Of a stretch of 64,000 bases of DNA, positions 47,536 to 57,292 are shown one piece after another. How positions within the stretch are numbered: position 1 is the stretch's first letter; each line of letters begins with the position of its first letter. Origin of the DNA: Rhodoferax sp. GTDB lineage: Bacteria > Pseudomonadota > Gammaproteobacteria > Burkholderiales > Burkholderiaceae_C. The stretch is from positions 1 through 64,000 of the forward strand of contig NZ_JAQTXM010000023.1 in NCBI RefSeq assembly GCF_028688795.1, in the 5' to 3' direction. Both the position numbers and the translations under genes were made by a program. Under the pieces are notes generated by a model. It had not been told where the DNA came from, made no database searches, and saw only the letters and a list, made by a program, of their open reading frames with translations.

Positions 47536-49599
47536 ATGTACTTATTATTTGAAGAAACCGGCAAGTTCCTGGCCGGGCGCATCCTCTCTGAAGCCGACAC
47601 CTCTGCGCAGGTAGAACTTGACTCGGGCAAACGCGTCAAGGTCAAGGCCACCAATATGTTGCTCAAGTTCGAAAAGCCCACCCCGGCAGAACTCATGGCC
47701 AACGCGCAAGCCGTGGCCGCTGGCATGGAACTGGACATGGCCTGGGAATTTGCGCCCGAAGGCGACTTTGCCTTTGCCGAACTGGCGCGCGACTATTTCT
47801 CTGAGCACGCCACGCTAGAGCAACAAGCCGGCACCTTGATGGCGCTGTACGACGCGCCGCATTACTTTCGCCGGGCAGGCAAGGGGCGCTTCAAAAAAGC
47901 GTCTGCTGACATCCTGGCGCAGGCGCTGGCCGCGATTGAGAAAAAGAAGCAAATCGTCCTGCAAATTGAATCCTGGGTGAAAGACTTGAGCTCTGGGTCA
48001 TGCCCGCAGCCGATTCGAGACCAGCTTTACAAGATTCTCTTCAAGCCCGACAAAAATGCGCCTGAATACAAGGCGGTGGTGGAAGCCTCGCGCGCCACGC
48101 ACCTGGGCCCGCTGGACCTGCTGATCAAGGCCGGCGCGATTGACTCGCCCTACCAGTTTCACTGGAAACGCTTTCTGCTGGAAAACTTCCCCAAGGGCAC
48201 TGGCTTTCCGAAGCTGGACGCACCACTCATCATTGACGAGCTGCCGCTGTCGAGCGCCCGGGCGTTTTCCATTGACGATTCGGCCACCACCGAGATTGAC
48301 GATGCGCTCTCGGTGCAAGGCCTGGGCAGCGGCACCGTGTTAGTGGGCATTCACATCGCCGCGCCAGCATTGGCCATTGCCACTGGCAGCCCGGTTGATG
48401 CGGTGGGCCGCATGCGGCTGTCTACGGTTTACATGCCAGGCTACAAGCTCACCATGTTGCCCGATGACGTGGTGCAAAACTACACCTTACAAGAGGGGCG
48501 TGACTGCCCGGCGGTGTCTTTGTATGTGACGCTGGATGAAGCCACGCTGGAGATCAAGGCATCTGAGACCAAGCTGGAACGTGTGCACATTGGTGCCAAC
48601 TTGCGCCACGACCAGTTGGACGCCGTGGTCACGCTCGACTGGTTGCAAGACCCAATTTTTGAGCATGATATTGACCCCAAGCCCTTACAGCATAAGCGCG
48701 AGAAGCTCTCATTTTTATACAAATTGGCACAAGACCTGAAAGCCAAGCGCGAGGTGGTTCGCGGCAAGCCAGAGAACTTCAACCGGCCCGACTACAACTT
48801 CAAGCTAGTTGGCAACGAAGGCCGCGAGCCAGACGGCACCGAGCAGGTGCAGATCAGCGTGCGCCAGCGCGGCGCGCCGCTGGACTTGATCGTCTCTGAG
48901 GCCATGATTCTGGCCAACAGCACCTGGGGCAGTTGGATGGCTGAGCTGGGCGTGCCCGGCATCTACCGCAGCCAAGCATCCATGTTGCCCGGTGTCAAAG
49001 TGCGCATGGGCACCAAAGCGCTGCCGCACGCCGGCATTGGCGTCAAAAGTTACGCATGGAGCAGCTCACCGCTGCGCCGCTACGTGGATTTGGTCAACCA
49101 GTGGCAAATCATTGCCTGCGCGCGGCACGGCAAAACTGCCGCCCTGGCGGCACCTTTCAAGCCCAAAGATGCTGAGCTGTTTTCCGTGATCTCCAGCTTT
49201 GATGCCGCTTACTTTGCCTACAACGGCTACCAGAACGCCATTGAGCGCTTTTGGACGCTCAAGTATGTGCAACAAAACGCCATCACCGAGATTGAAGCCA
49301 GCCTGTTCAAGGACAACCTGGTGCGTGCCGACCACCTGCCCTTGGTGCTGCCGGTGATGGGCGCCCAGGGCTTGCCGCGCGGCGCCCGCGTGCGGGTCAA
49401 ATTAGGCGACATCGACCTGGTGTCGCTGGACATTCACGGCACCGTCATTGAACGCCTGGACGCCGAACCCGAAGCGCTGGACGCCGACGAAGACCTGGAC
49501 GACGACACCGTGGCTGGCCCCATCGCCATTGCCATGGACACCACGGAGGCTGAAGCTACCGACACCGTTGCGCCTCAAGAGGCAACCGCCGCACCGTGA
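47536..49599 (+). CDS. RNase II/VacB family (RNB-domain) ribonuclease
   Basis: FSIDDSATTEIDDALSV; SPLRRYVDLVNQWQ. Confidence 0.9.
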   Translation: MYLLFEETGKFLAGRILSEADTSAQVELDSGKRVKVKATNMLLKFEKPTPAELMANAQAVAAGMELDMAWEFAPEGDFAFAELARDYFSEHATLEQQAGTLMALYDAPHYFRRAGKGRFKKASADILAQALAAIEKKKQIVLQIESWVKDLSSGSCPQPIRDQLYKILFKPDKNAPEYKAVVEASRATHLGPLDLLIKAGAIDSPYQFHWKRFLLENFPKGTGFPKLDAPLIIDELPLSSARAFSIDDSATTEIDDALSVQGLGSGTVLVGIHIAAPALAIATGSPVDAVGRMRLSTVYMPGYKLTMLPDDVVQNYTLQEGRDCPAVSLYVTLDEATLEIKASETKLERVHIGANLRHDQLDAVVTLDWLQDPIFEHDIDPKPLQHKREKLSFLYKLAQDLKAKREVVRGKPENFNRPDYNFKLVGNEGREPDGTEQVQISVRQRGAPLDLIVSEAMILANSTWGSWMAELGVPGIYRSQASMLPGVKVRMGTKALPHAGIGVKSYAWSSSPLRRYVDLVNQWQIIACARHGKTAALAAPFKPKDAELFSVISSFDAAYFAYNGYQNAIERFWTLKYVQQNAITEIEASLFKDNLVRADHLPLVLPVMGAQGLPRGARVRVKLGDIDLVSLDIHGTVIERLDAEPEALDADEDLDDDTVAGPIAIAMDTTEAEATDTVAPQEATAAP
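48671..48718 (-). repeat. Diverged 29-nt-core element copy L (core 48679-48707), in RNase II-like gene
   Basis: Reverse complement: AGAGCTTCTCGCGCTTATGCTGTAAGGGCTTGGGGTCAATAT; spacing kept, GGCTT instead of GGCTA. Confidence 0.5.
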
Positions 49600-50453
49600 A
49601 CCTGCGCCGCTTCAGTACCCTTCAGATCGCCTTGGGCGCATCCCTTGTGGTGCATGCGGCCCTGCTGACAGTGCGTTTTGTTGACCCAGAGGCGTTTAAC
49701 CGGGTGTTTCAGGACACCCCGCTGGAAGTGATTCTGGTCAACGCCAAAACCGACGAGGCGCCACCTAAGGCCCAGGCCATTGCCCAAGCCAACATGGCCG
49801 GTGGCGGGGAAGCCGAGCGTGGCCGCGCCACCAGCCCGCTACCTCCCGCGCTGGTAAACATGAGCGGGGACGACACCACGCCCGACCAGGAGCGCCAGTT
49901 GCACGACATGCAAGCCCAGCAGGCGCTGATCCTCAGCCAGGTCAAGAACATGTTGGCCAGCCTGCCGCCGACCGACCCGCAGCAGGCCGACACCACGCCC
50001 GAGCAGGCGCAACGCGAGCAAAAGCGGCGCCAGTTGGTCAAGCTGCTGGCCGAAATTGAGCGGCGTATCAACCTTGAAAACGCCCGGCCCAAAAAGCGCT
50101 ACATCAGCCCGGCCACGCGCGAAGCTGCCTATGCCGTGTATTACGACAAACTGCGCCGCGCCATTGAAGACAAAGGCACCGAGAACTTCCCGCAGCAAGG
50201 TGGCAAAAAACTGTATGGCGAACTCACCATGATCGTCAACATCAACCACGACGGGCGCGTGCTGGGCACGGAAATTGTTCAAAGCTCGGGCATTGCCGCG
50301 CTGGACCGCCGCGCCCAGGCCATTGCCCGCAGCGCCGGTCCGTTTGGCAAATTTGATGCCGCCATGCGCCGCCAAGCTGACCAGATTGCCGTGGTGTCAC
50401 GCTTCAAGTTCACCCGCGACGACACCCTGCAAACCAAACTTAGCACCAACTGA
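49596..50453 (+). CDS. TonB C-terminal-domain energy transducer-like protein
   Basis: N-terminal TM, Pro/Gln-rich middle, YGELTMIVNINHDGRVLGTEIVQSSGIAALDRRAQAIARSAGPFG. Confidence 0.87.
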   Translation: MNLRRFSTLQIALGASLVVHAALLTVRFVDPEAFNRVFQDTPLEVILVNAKTDEAPPKAQAIAQANMAGGGEAERGRATSPLPPALVNMSGDDTTPDQERQLHDMQAQQALILSQVKNMLASLPPTDPQQADTTPEQAQREQKRRQLVKLLAEIERRINLENARPKKRYISPATREAAYAVYYDKLRRAIEDKGTENFPQQGGKKLYGELTMIVNINHDGRVLGTEIVQSSGIAALDRRAQAIARSAGPFGKFDAAMRRQADQIAVVSRFKFTRDDTLQTKLSTN

Positions 50454-50464
50454 ACCCACGCCAC

Positions 50465-51298
50465 ATGACACTTGACCACTACTGCGTGATGGGCAACCCC
50501 ATCAGCCACAGCCGCTCACCCTGGATTCACACGCGCTTTGCCGAACTCACTGGCCAGACCATGCTGTACGACAAGCGCGAAATCCCGCTGGACCACTTTG
50601 ACCGCAGCATTCACGCCTTCATTGCCGAGGGCGGACGCGGTTGCAACATCACCGTGCCCTTCAAGTTTGAAGCCGCCGCGATGGCCACCCACACCAGCGA
50701 GCGCGGCTTGCTGGCACAAGCCTGCAATGTGCTGACCTTCAAAGACGGCCAGATTCTTGGCGACAACACCGACGGCATTGGCCTGGTTGATGACATCGAA
50801 CGCAACGCAGGCTTGCCCCTGAAGGGCCTGCGCCTGCTGCTGATTGGCGCCGGTGGTGCCGCAGCGGGTGTGCTCGGGCCGCTGCTGAACGCGCAGCCGG
50901 CCCACATCAGCGTGGCCAACCGCACGCTGAGCAAAGCTACCGAACTGGTAGCGCGCCACCATGCTTTGGCAATGCTACAAAATACAGAGCTGCTTGCGCA
51001 TGATTTACAAGGGCTAGAGGGTGATTTTGATGTCATTATCAATGGCACAGCCAGCAGCCTCGGTGGCCACGGCGTGCCCGTGAGTGAGCACGTTTTGAAG
51101 CCTGGCGCATTGGCCTACGACATGATGTATGGCCCCGGCGCACAAGGATTCATGGACTGGGCAAGTTCCCACGGTGCCGTGCCGCGCGATGGCCTGGGTA
51201 TGCTGGTGGAGCAAGCCGCTGAAGCCTTTTTGATCTGGCGTGGCGTGCGGCCACCGTCTGGCCAGGTGCTGGCTGAACTGCGCAAACTCTTGGGCTAA
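50465..51298 (+). CDS. aroE: Shikimate dehydrogenase
   Basis: YCVMGNPISHSRSPWIHTRFAELTGQ; GGRGCNITVPFK; IGAGGAAAGVLGPLL. Confidence 0.95.
   Translation: MTLDHYCVMGNPISHSRSPWIHTRFAELTGQTMLYDKREIPLDHFDRSIHAFIAEGGRGCNITVPFKFEAAAMATHTSERGLLAQACNVLTFKDGQILGDNTDGIGLVDDIERNAGLPLKGLRLLLIGAGGAAAGVLGPLLNAQPAHISVANRTLSKATELVARHHALAMLQNTELLAHDLQGLEGDFDVIINGTASSLGGHGVPVSEHVLKPGALAYDMMYGPGAQGFMDWASSHGAVPRDGLGMLVEQAAEAFLIWRGVRPPSGQVLAELRKLLG
50978..51028 (+). repeat. 29-nt-core element copy H (core 50988-51016), in aroE
   Basis: CAGAGCTGCTTGCGCATGATTTACAAGGGCTAGAGGGTGATTTT. Confidence 0.83.
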
Positions 51299-51302
51299 GC
51301 CG

Positions 51303-52130
51303 ATGAAGCCTGTGCTGCGCTGGCTCGCACTGGTGGCCATTGGCTTGGTGCTGCTGCAGCTGTTTTTTGTGGCGCGCATTGCCACCATGCTGGTGATTGA
51401 CCCGCAGTCCACCGCCTTTGAGCGTTCTGAAGCCTGGCGCGTGCTCACAGAAACTGGCAGCTTGCGCTGGCGCCAGCAGTGGACGCCTTACGACAAAATC
51501 TCCAACAACCTCAAGCGCGCCGTGATTGCCAGCGAGGACGACGGTTTTGCCAACCACGACGGTGTGGACTGGAATGCACTTGAAAAAGCCTGGCAGAAAA
51601 ATGCCAAGGCCGAAGAATCGGTAGCCAAAGCACAAGCCAGGGCTGAAGCCGCTGCACAAGCCCAGCAAGCCCGGGAAGACAGAAGAAACGCCACCAGAAA
51701 AACGCCCGCGTCACCACCCAAACCGGCGCCCACCGTGGTGGCCAAACCCGTCAAGGGACCCAAGGTGATCGGTGGCTCCACCATCACCCAGCAACTGGCA
51801 AAGAACCTGTTTTTGTCGGGCGAGCGCACCTTGCTGCGCAAGGGTCAGGAGTTTGTGCTGACGCTGTTGCTGGAAGCCATTCTTGACAAGCAGCGCATTT
51901 TTGAGATTTACCTCAACAGCGTGGAATGGGGTGAAGGCGTGTTTGGTGCCGAAGCCGCCGCGCAGCACTACTTTCGCAAGCCCGCCGCACAGCTCAGCGC
52001 CTATGAAGCCGCCCGGCTGGCGGTGATGTTGCCCCGGCCCAAGTATTTCGAGAAACTGCCCAATTCAAGCTATGTGGCAGGCCGCGCCGGCGTGATCGCC
52101 CGCCGTCTGGAAAGCGCCGAGCTGCCCTGA
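51303..52130 (+). CDS. mtgA: Monofunctional peptidoglycan transglycosylase with low-complexity insert
   Basis: AVIASEDDGFANHDGVDW..GGSTITQQLAKNLFLSGERTLLRKGQE. Confidence 0.93.
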   Translation: MKPVLRWLALVAIGLVLLQLFFVARIATMLVIDPQSTAFERSEAWRVLTETGSLRWRQQWTPYDKISNNLKRAVIASEDDGFANHDGVDWNALEKAWQKNAKAEESVAKAQARAEAAAQAQQAREDRRNATRKTPASPPKPAPTVVAKPVKGPKVIGGSTITQQLAKNLFLSGERTLLRKGQEFVLTLLLEAILDKQRIFEIYLNSVEWGEGVFGAEAAAQHYFRKPAAQLSAYEAARLAVMLPRPKYFEKLPNSSYVAGRAGVIARRLESAELP

Positions 52131-52265
52131 AGGCACCTGCCTAAGTTTGGCACTACATGCGGCCCGCGTCTGTCGGGCACTGCACAGACTTTGAGAGACA
52201 CGAGAAACTACCCTGATCGTGTTTCTCAGCAGTGCTGGAAACCGTTGACTCGATTGTTTCAGTGG

Positions 52266-53309
52266 CGGCCCAGCAACACGGCACGGGGCGGGGGCATCAT
52301 GCACCCGATCATACGCTCCATCGCTGGCAGCTTCAATTCATCGCCCGAGGAAGGCACCTCGGGCAAGATCGGGCGCTACTTGGCGTTGGTCAACTACCAT
52401 GCCAACCCCATCACGTCGGCTATGTTCATTACGGCCACTGCACCCAACCCGCTGATCGTCAAGTTTGTGGCGGAAGCCACGGGCGCACAGATTTCTTTGA
52501 CATGGAGCACCTGGGCGCTCGCCATGTTGCTGCCAGGCTTGGCGGCCATGGCGTTGATGCCCTTGGTGATTTATTGGATATCACCGCCCGAAATCAAGGA
52601 CACGCCAGACGCAAGCACATTCGCCGAGGGCAAGCTCAAAGAGCTTGGCGCCGTCAAGACGAACGAGAAAATATTGCTCGCAGTGTTTGCGTTGTTGCTG
52701 GTGATGTGGGCCGGCATTCCCGCCATGCTGATGGGTAAGGGATACGAGGTAGACGCAACCACCGCAGCGGCATTGCGGCCTGGCGCTGCTGCTGATCACT
52801 CGTGTGCTTGAATGGGACGATGTGCTCAAGGAAAAGGGCGCTTGGGACACCATCGTCTGGTTTGCCGCGCTGGTGATGATGGCGTCTTTTCTGAACAAGA
52901 TGGGCTTAATTTCCTGGTTTTCCAAATCGGTCCAAACCGGGATCCTGGGACTGGGCTTGGGCTGGCTCGGGGGCGTGACTTTGCTGACTCTGATCTACAT
53001 GTATGCGCACTATTTCTTTGCCAGTACCACCGCGCACATCACAGCCATGTTCGGCGCATTTTTTGCTGCCGGCATTGCGCTCGGCGCGCCGGCCATGCCG
53101 TTTGCGCTGCTGCTGGCTGCCATCTCGTCAATCATGATGACGCTGACCCACTATGCCACGGGCACCTCGCCCATCATTTTCGGCTCGGGCTACGTGACAC
53201 TGGGGCACTGGGGCACTGGTGGACGGTGGGTCTGGTGATGAGTGTTGTCAATACGCTGGTCTGGGTACTGGTGGGTGGCGCGTGGTGGAAGGTTCTAGGG
53301 TACTGGTGA
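52266..53309 (+). pseudogene. DASS-family (CitT-like) dicarboxylate/anion transporter remnant, 5'-truncated with two frameshifts
   Basis: Homology starts abruptly at PSNTARGGGIMHPIIRSIAG; frame change near 52770; second at ~53205-53225 with gggcactg duplication. Confidence 0.85.
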
Positions 53310-53378
53310 TTTTTCACCAGCCGGGGTCGGGCCTTGCCGCAGTAACAGTGGTCACAACATCCCTTTATCATCCTGGCC

Positions 53379-53990
53379 ATGCGTGCCAAACTGATGGGGT
53401 ATTTTTTGCTGGGGTTGATCCGGGTGCTGACCGGTGCGCAAGCACGCTGGTGGGGCTGTCCGCCCAAGGCCGAGCAGCGTATTTACTTTGCCAACCACCA
53501 AAGCCATGCTGATCTGGTGATGATCTGGGCAGCCCTACCCAAAGAGCTGCGCCACGGCACCCGCGCCGTGGCCGCGCGTGATTACTGGACCAAAACGCCG
53601 TTCAAGCACTGGATCACCTCGGCCGTGTTCAACGTGATTTATGTGTCACGCGCTCGCCTCGCCGATGAAGACCCGCTGGAGCCTTTGATAGACGCCCTGG
53701 AAGCAGGCGACTCGCTGATTTTGTTCCCCGAAGGCACACGCGGCCACGCGGACGAACCGCAAGCCTTCAAAGCCGGGCTGTACAACCTGGCGCTCAAGTT
53801 TCCGCAAATCGAACTGATTCCGGCCTGGATTGCCAACGTGCAGCGACTCATGCCAAAAGGCGAAGTGGTGCCGGTGCCGGTGCTGTGCTCGGTGACGTTT
53901 GGCGCGCCCATGAAACTGCAACCCGACGAAGATCGTCAGGCTTTTTTGCAACGCGCCCGCAGCGCCGTGATTGCCCTGCGCGACATCTAG
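53379..53990 (+). CDS. 1-acyl-sn-glycerol-3-phosphate acyltransferase family (PlsC)
   Basis: YFANHQSHADLVMIWAAL; LFPEGTRGHADE. Confidence 0.92.
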   Translation: MRAKLMGYFLLGLIRVLTGAQARWWGCPPKAEQRIYFANHQSHADLVMIWAALPKELRHGTRAVAARDYWTKTPFKHWITSAVFNVIYVSRARLADEDPLEPLIDALEAGDSLILFPEGTRGHADEPQAFKAGLYNLALKFPQIELIPAWIANVQRLMPKGEVVPVPVLCSVTFGAPMKLQPDEDRQAFLQRARSAVIALRDI

Positions 53991-53996
53991 CCCAGC

Positions 53997-54986
53997 ATGT
54001 ACCAAACCCTTAAAAGCCTCAGCGCCACCCAGCAAGTGGGCGCCTTGTTTGTGCTGGTGTTCGGCTTGTTGCTGCTGGCCGGGGTGGTGATCTTCATGCT
54101 GTCCATGCGTGAGCACGAGGATGGGCAAATGGCGCAAGCCCACAGCGATGCCATCCGCAACCTGAGCCAGTTGCTTAAAACCAGCTGGCTGTTGATTTTT
54201 GTCTTCTGGGTGGCCTGGCTGGCGGGTGACGTGGCGCGGTTGGTGCTTTTTGGTGTGGGTTCGTTTTTTGCCCTGCGCGAGTTTCTGACCCTGTCACCCA
54301 CGCGCCAGGGCGACCACCGCGGCCTGGTGTTGGCGTTTTTTGGTGTGCTGCCGTTTCAATACTGGCTGGTGGGCACCGAGCACTTTGAGTTGTTCACGGT
54401 GTTCATCCCGGTCTATGTGTTTCTGGCGTTGCCCGTGGCCAGTGCCTTGGCGAATGACCCGCAGCGTTTTCTGGAGCGCAACGCCAAGCTGCAATGGGGC
54501 ATCATGGTGTGCATCTACGGCATGAGCCATGTGCCCGCGCTGTTGTTGCTGGACTTCCCTAACTACGACAAGAAAAACGCGTTTTTGGTGTTTTTTCTGG
54601 TGCTGGTGGTGCAAACCTGCATGGTCACGCAGCACTTGGTGGCGCGCAAAAAACAATGGACGCCAGCCGCACCTCAGATCAGCCAGAGCTTCACTTGGCG
54701 CGCTTGGGCCTGCGGCATGGCGGCGGGCAGCCTGCTGGGCGCGTTGCTGGCAGGCATCACCCCGTTTGTGCCGGGGCAAGCGTTTGCCATGGCCTTTGTG
54801 GCCTGCGCCGCCGGCTCACTCGGGCACCTGGTGATGAAAGCCCTGAAGCGCGACCGCGGCATACCGATCTGGCGCGGCGAGGGCAAAGCGGTGACCGGTG
54901 CTGGCGGCATGCTCGACCGCATCGACTCGCTGTGTTTTGCCGCCCCCGTATTCTTTCACTCAGTTAGGTGGTATTTTGGCCTGTAG
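53997..54986 (+). CDS. Phosphatidate cytidylyltransferase
   Basis: SLGHLVMKALKRDRG..GGMLDRIDSLCFAAPVFFH. Confidence 0.93.
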   Translation: MYQTLKSLSATQQVGALFVLVFGLLLLAGVVIFMLSMREHEDGQMAQAHSDAIRNLSQLLKTSWLLIFVFWVAWLAGDVARLVLFGVGSFFALREFLTLSPTRQGDHRGLVLAFFGVLPFQYWLVGTEHFELFTVFIPVYVFLALPVASALANDPQRFLERNAKLQWGIMVCIYGMSHVPALLLLDFPNYDKKNAFLVFFLVLVVQTCMVTQHLVARKKQWTPAAPQISQSFTWRAWACGMAAGSLLGALLAGITPFVPGQAFAMAFVACAAGSLGHLVMKALKRDRGIPIWRGEGKAVTGAGGMLDRIDSLCFAAPVFFHSVRWYFGL

Positions 54987-55027
54987 CCCCTATCAAACAT
55001 GCGCTAACAGCTATATTAAAAATAGCA
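54971..55027 (-). repeat. 29-nt-core element copy I (core 54984-55012), over cdsA stop codon
   Basis: Reverse complement: ATAGCTGTTAGCGCATGTTTGATAGGGGCTACAGGCCAAAATA. Confidence 0.9.
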
Positions 55028-55046
55028 AAATAAATTTCCATAAAGC

Positions 55047-55607
55047 ATGAGAATCCTCGGTATTGACCCTGGCTTGCGCACCACTGGCTTTGGTCTGGTG
55101 GATGTGGCTGGCTCTGAACTGACGTATGTGGCCAGCGGCACCATCAGCACCACCAAGATTGAAAAAGACCAGTTGCCCGCGCGCCTGAAAGTGCTGTTTG
55201 ATGGCATTCGCGAGGTGATGGCGCGTTATGAGCCCGATTGCGCGTCGGTGGAGATTGTGTTTGTCAACGTCAACCCGCAGTCCACACTGCTGTTGGGACA
55301 GGCACGCGGTGCCGCCATCACGGCGTTGGTGGCCAGTGACCTGCCGGTGGCCGAATACACCGCGCTGCAAATGAAACAGGCGGTGGTCGGTTATGGCCGT
55401 GCCGACAAAACCCAGATTCAGGAAATGGTGCGCCGCCTGCTCGCCCTGCCCGGCTTGCCCGGGCCAGATGCGGCCGATGCGCTGGGGCTGGCCATCACCC
55501 ACGCCCATGCGGCCAATTCAATTGCCCGCTTGAACCAGGCCAAAGGCATTGGCGGGGCACAAAACCAGACGCAAAAAGCCGCTTACAAAGCGGGACGCAG
55601 CCGATAG
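55047..55607 (+). CDS. ruvC: Holliday junction resolvase RuvC
   Basis: [49 protein letters not shown]. Confidence 0.96.
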   Translation: MRILGIDPGLRTTGFGLVDVAGSELTYVASGTISTTKIEKDQLPARLKVLFDGIREVMARYEPDCASVEIVFVNVNPQSTLLLGQARGAAITALVASDLPVAEYTALQMKQAVVGYGRADKTQIQEMVRRLLALPGLPGPDAADALGLAITHAHAANSIARLNQAKGIGGAQNQTQKAAYKAGRSR

Positions 55608-55611
55608 ATGG

Positions 55612-55788
55612 CTAAACCACACGCTCCAAAATCAGGATCGCAAAAAAACCGAAGGCTGACAGCAGCGCCCACTTCAAGACAACCCAGCCGTAACGTTTGA
55701 AGCGCGGGTCGCCGGTGCCAGCGTAAAAGCCAAACGACACCAAAGCCGCCAACAGCATCAACAAAACCAGCCAGCGAAACAGCAGCAT
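55612..55788 (-). CDS. 58-aa predicted membrane protein (absent from supplied ORF track)
   Basis: Manual translation MLLFRWLVLLMLLAALVSFGFYAGTGDPRFKRYGWVVLKWALLSAFGFFAILILERVV*; two hydrophobic segments. Confidence 0.72.
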   Translation of the reverse strand: MLLFRWLVLLMLLAALVSFGFYAGTGDPRFKRYGWVVLKWALLSAFGFFAILILERVV

Positions 55789-55799
55789 GGTGCCCTGTC

Positions 55800-56723
55800 C
55801 TACCAGGCTCGCGCCAGTTGTGCAAACCCCTTGGGGGCGAGCTTTTCGTTGTCAAACGTGACCACGTCCCAAGCCTCGGGGTGGTTCAGCAGCTCGCGCA
55901 GCAGCAAGTTGTTGAGCGCATGGCCGGAGCGAAACGCGCTGTAACTGGCCAGCAGTGGTTTACCCACCAGGTACAGGTCGCCCATGGCGTCCAGAATTTT
56001 GTGTTTGACGAACTCGTCGTCATAACGCAGGCCACCCGCGTTAAGCACTTTGTAGTCGTCCATCACGATGGCGTTGTCGAGCCCGCCGCCGAGCGCCAGG
56101 CCATTGGCACGCATCATTTCCACGTCTTTGGTAAAGCCAAAGGTGCGGGCACGTGCAATGTCTTTTGAATACGAATCCACACTCATGTCAAACAGCACGC
56201 GCTGGCCGGTGGCATCCACCGCCGGGTGGCTGAAGTCAATCTCGAAGCTCAGCTGGTAGCCGTGGTAAGGCGCCAGCCGCGCCCATTTCACGTTGTCACC
56301 CTCGCCCTGACGCACTTCCACGGGTTTAAGCAAACGAATGAAGCGGCGCGGTGCCTCCTGAAACACGATGCCAGCGCTTTGCAGCAAGAAGACAAAGGAT
56401 GAGGCTGAGCCGTCCAGAATGGGCACTTCTTCGGCCGTGATGTCGACATACAGGTTGTCCACACCCAGACCGGCGCAGGCCGACATCAGGTGTTCCACCG
56501 TGTGCACCTTGGCGTTGCCGCTGGAAATGGTGGAGGCCATGCGGGTGTCGGTGACGGCCAGAGTGGACACCGGGATGTCCACCGGCTCAGGCAAGTCCAC
56601 GCGGCGAAACACAATGCCGGTGTCGGGCTGCGCCGGGCGCAAGGTGATTTCCACACGCTGGCCGCTGTGAAGGCCCACGCCGACAGCGCGGGTTAAAGTT
56701 TTGAGGGTTCGTTGTTTAAGCAC
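55800..56723 (-). CDS. lpxC: UDP-3-O-acyl-N-acetylglucosamine deacetylase
   Basis: [61 protein letters not shown]. Confidence 0.97.
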   Translation of the reverse strand: MLKQRTLKTLTRAVGVGLHSGQRVEITLRPAQPDTGIVFRRVDLPEPVDIPVSTLAVTDTRMASTISSGNAKVHTVEHLMSACAGLGVDNLYVDITAEEVPILDGSASSFVFLLQSAGIVFQEAPRRFIRLLKPVEVRQGEGDNVKWARLAPYHGYQLSFEIDFSHPAVDATGQRVLFDMSVDSYSKDIARARTFGFTKDVEMMRANGLALGGGLDNAIVMDDYKVLNAGGLRYDDEFVKHKILDAMGDLYLVGKPLLASYSAFRSGHALNNLLLRELLNHPEAWDVVTFDNEKLAPKGFAQLARAW

Positions 56724-56850
56724 CGCTGGATTTTACTTTTTATAGGTATATCCGTGCGGCTCAAATCTGGCCGCTCCCGCGCTCAACTGAGGGCACAGGT
56801 GGCGATGAAGGCTGACGCGTGTACGAAAGATCGCTCTTTCAACAACGCGT

Positions 56851-57201
56851 TTACTTGTCTGGCAATTCAAAAAACCTGGAGTCAGCCGATATTTCTCTCT
56901 CCTGCCTGTCGCGCAGGCCAGCTGGCATGCTCAGCGTCTGGCGATCCCACTGCTCAAGTTCGAGAACTTCATCGAGGCAGTCTTGAAGTTGGGCATGCGC
57001 CAGCACGCTGTTGCGCGCAATTGCCTCATGAACCCGAAGGTCGTTGTTTGGATTGACCAGGCAGTTCAACTGGTAGCGGCGTAATTCGCGAAATTTCCGA
57101 AGGGTGTCAGCCACCTGCGCGGGGCAGGCACACATGTAAATAAGGCCTTCCTCGATGATCTTTTCGAGCTCGACATCAGTGAAGCGTTCTATGTAATCCA
57201 T
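56851..57201 (-). CDS. Hypothetical protein
   Basis: 116-aa ORF with plausible composition; no family recognised. Confidence 0.55.
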   Translation of the reverse strand: MDYIERFTDVELEKIIEEGLIYMCACPAQVADTLRKFRELRRYQLNCLVNPNNDLRVHEAIARNSVLAHAQLQDCLDEVLELEQWDRQTLSMPAGLRDRQEREISADSRFFELPDK

Positions 57202-57292
57202 GGGTACTTTTGTTTCAAAAGTACCACCATACTGCCGATACAGTTGCCAATCTGTGCTCTATCGAACGCTCGCGATGACTGCACCTGAATCC

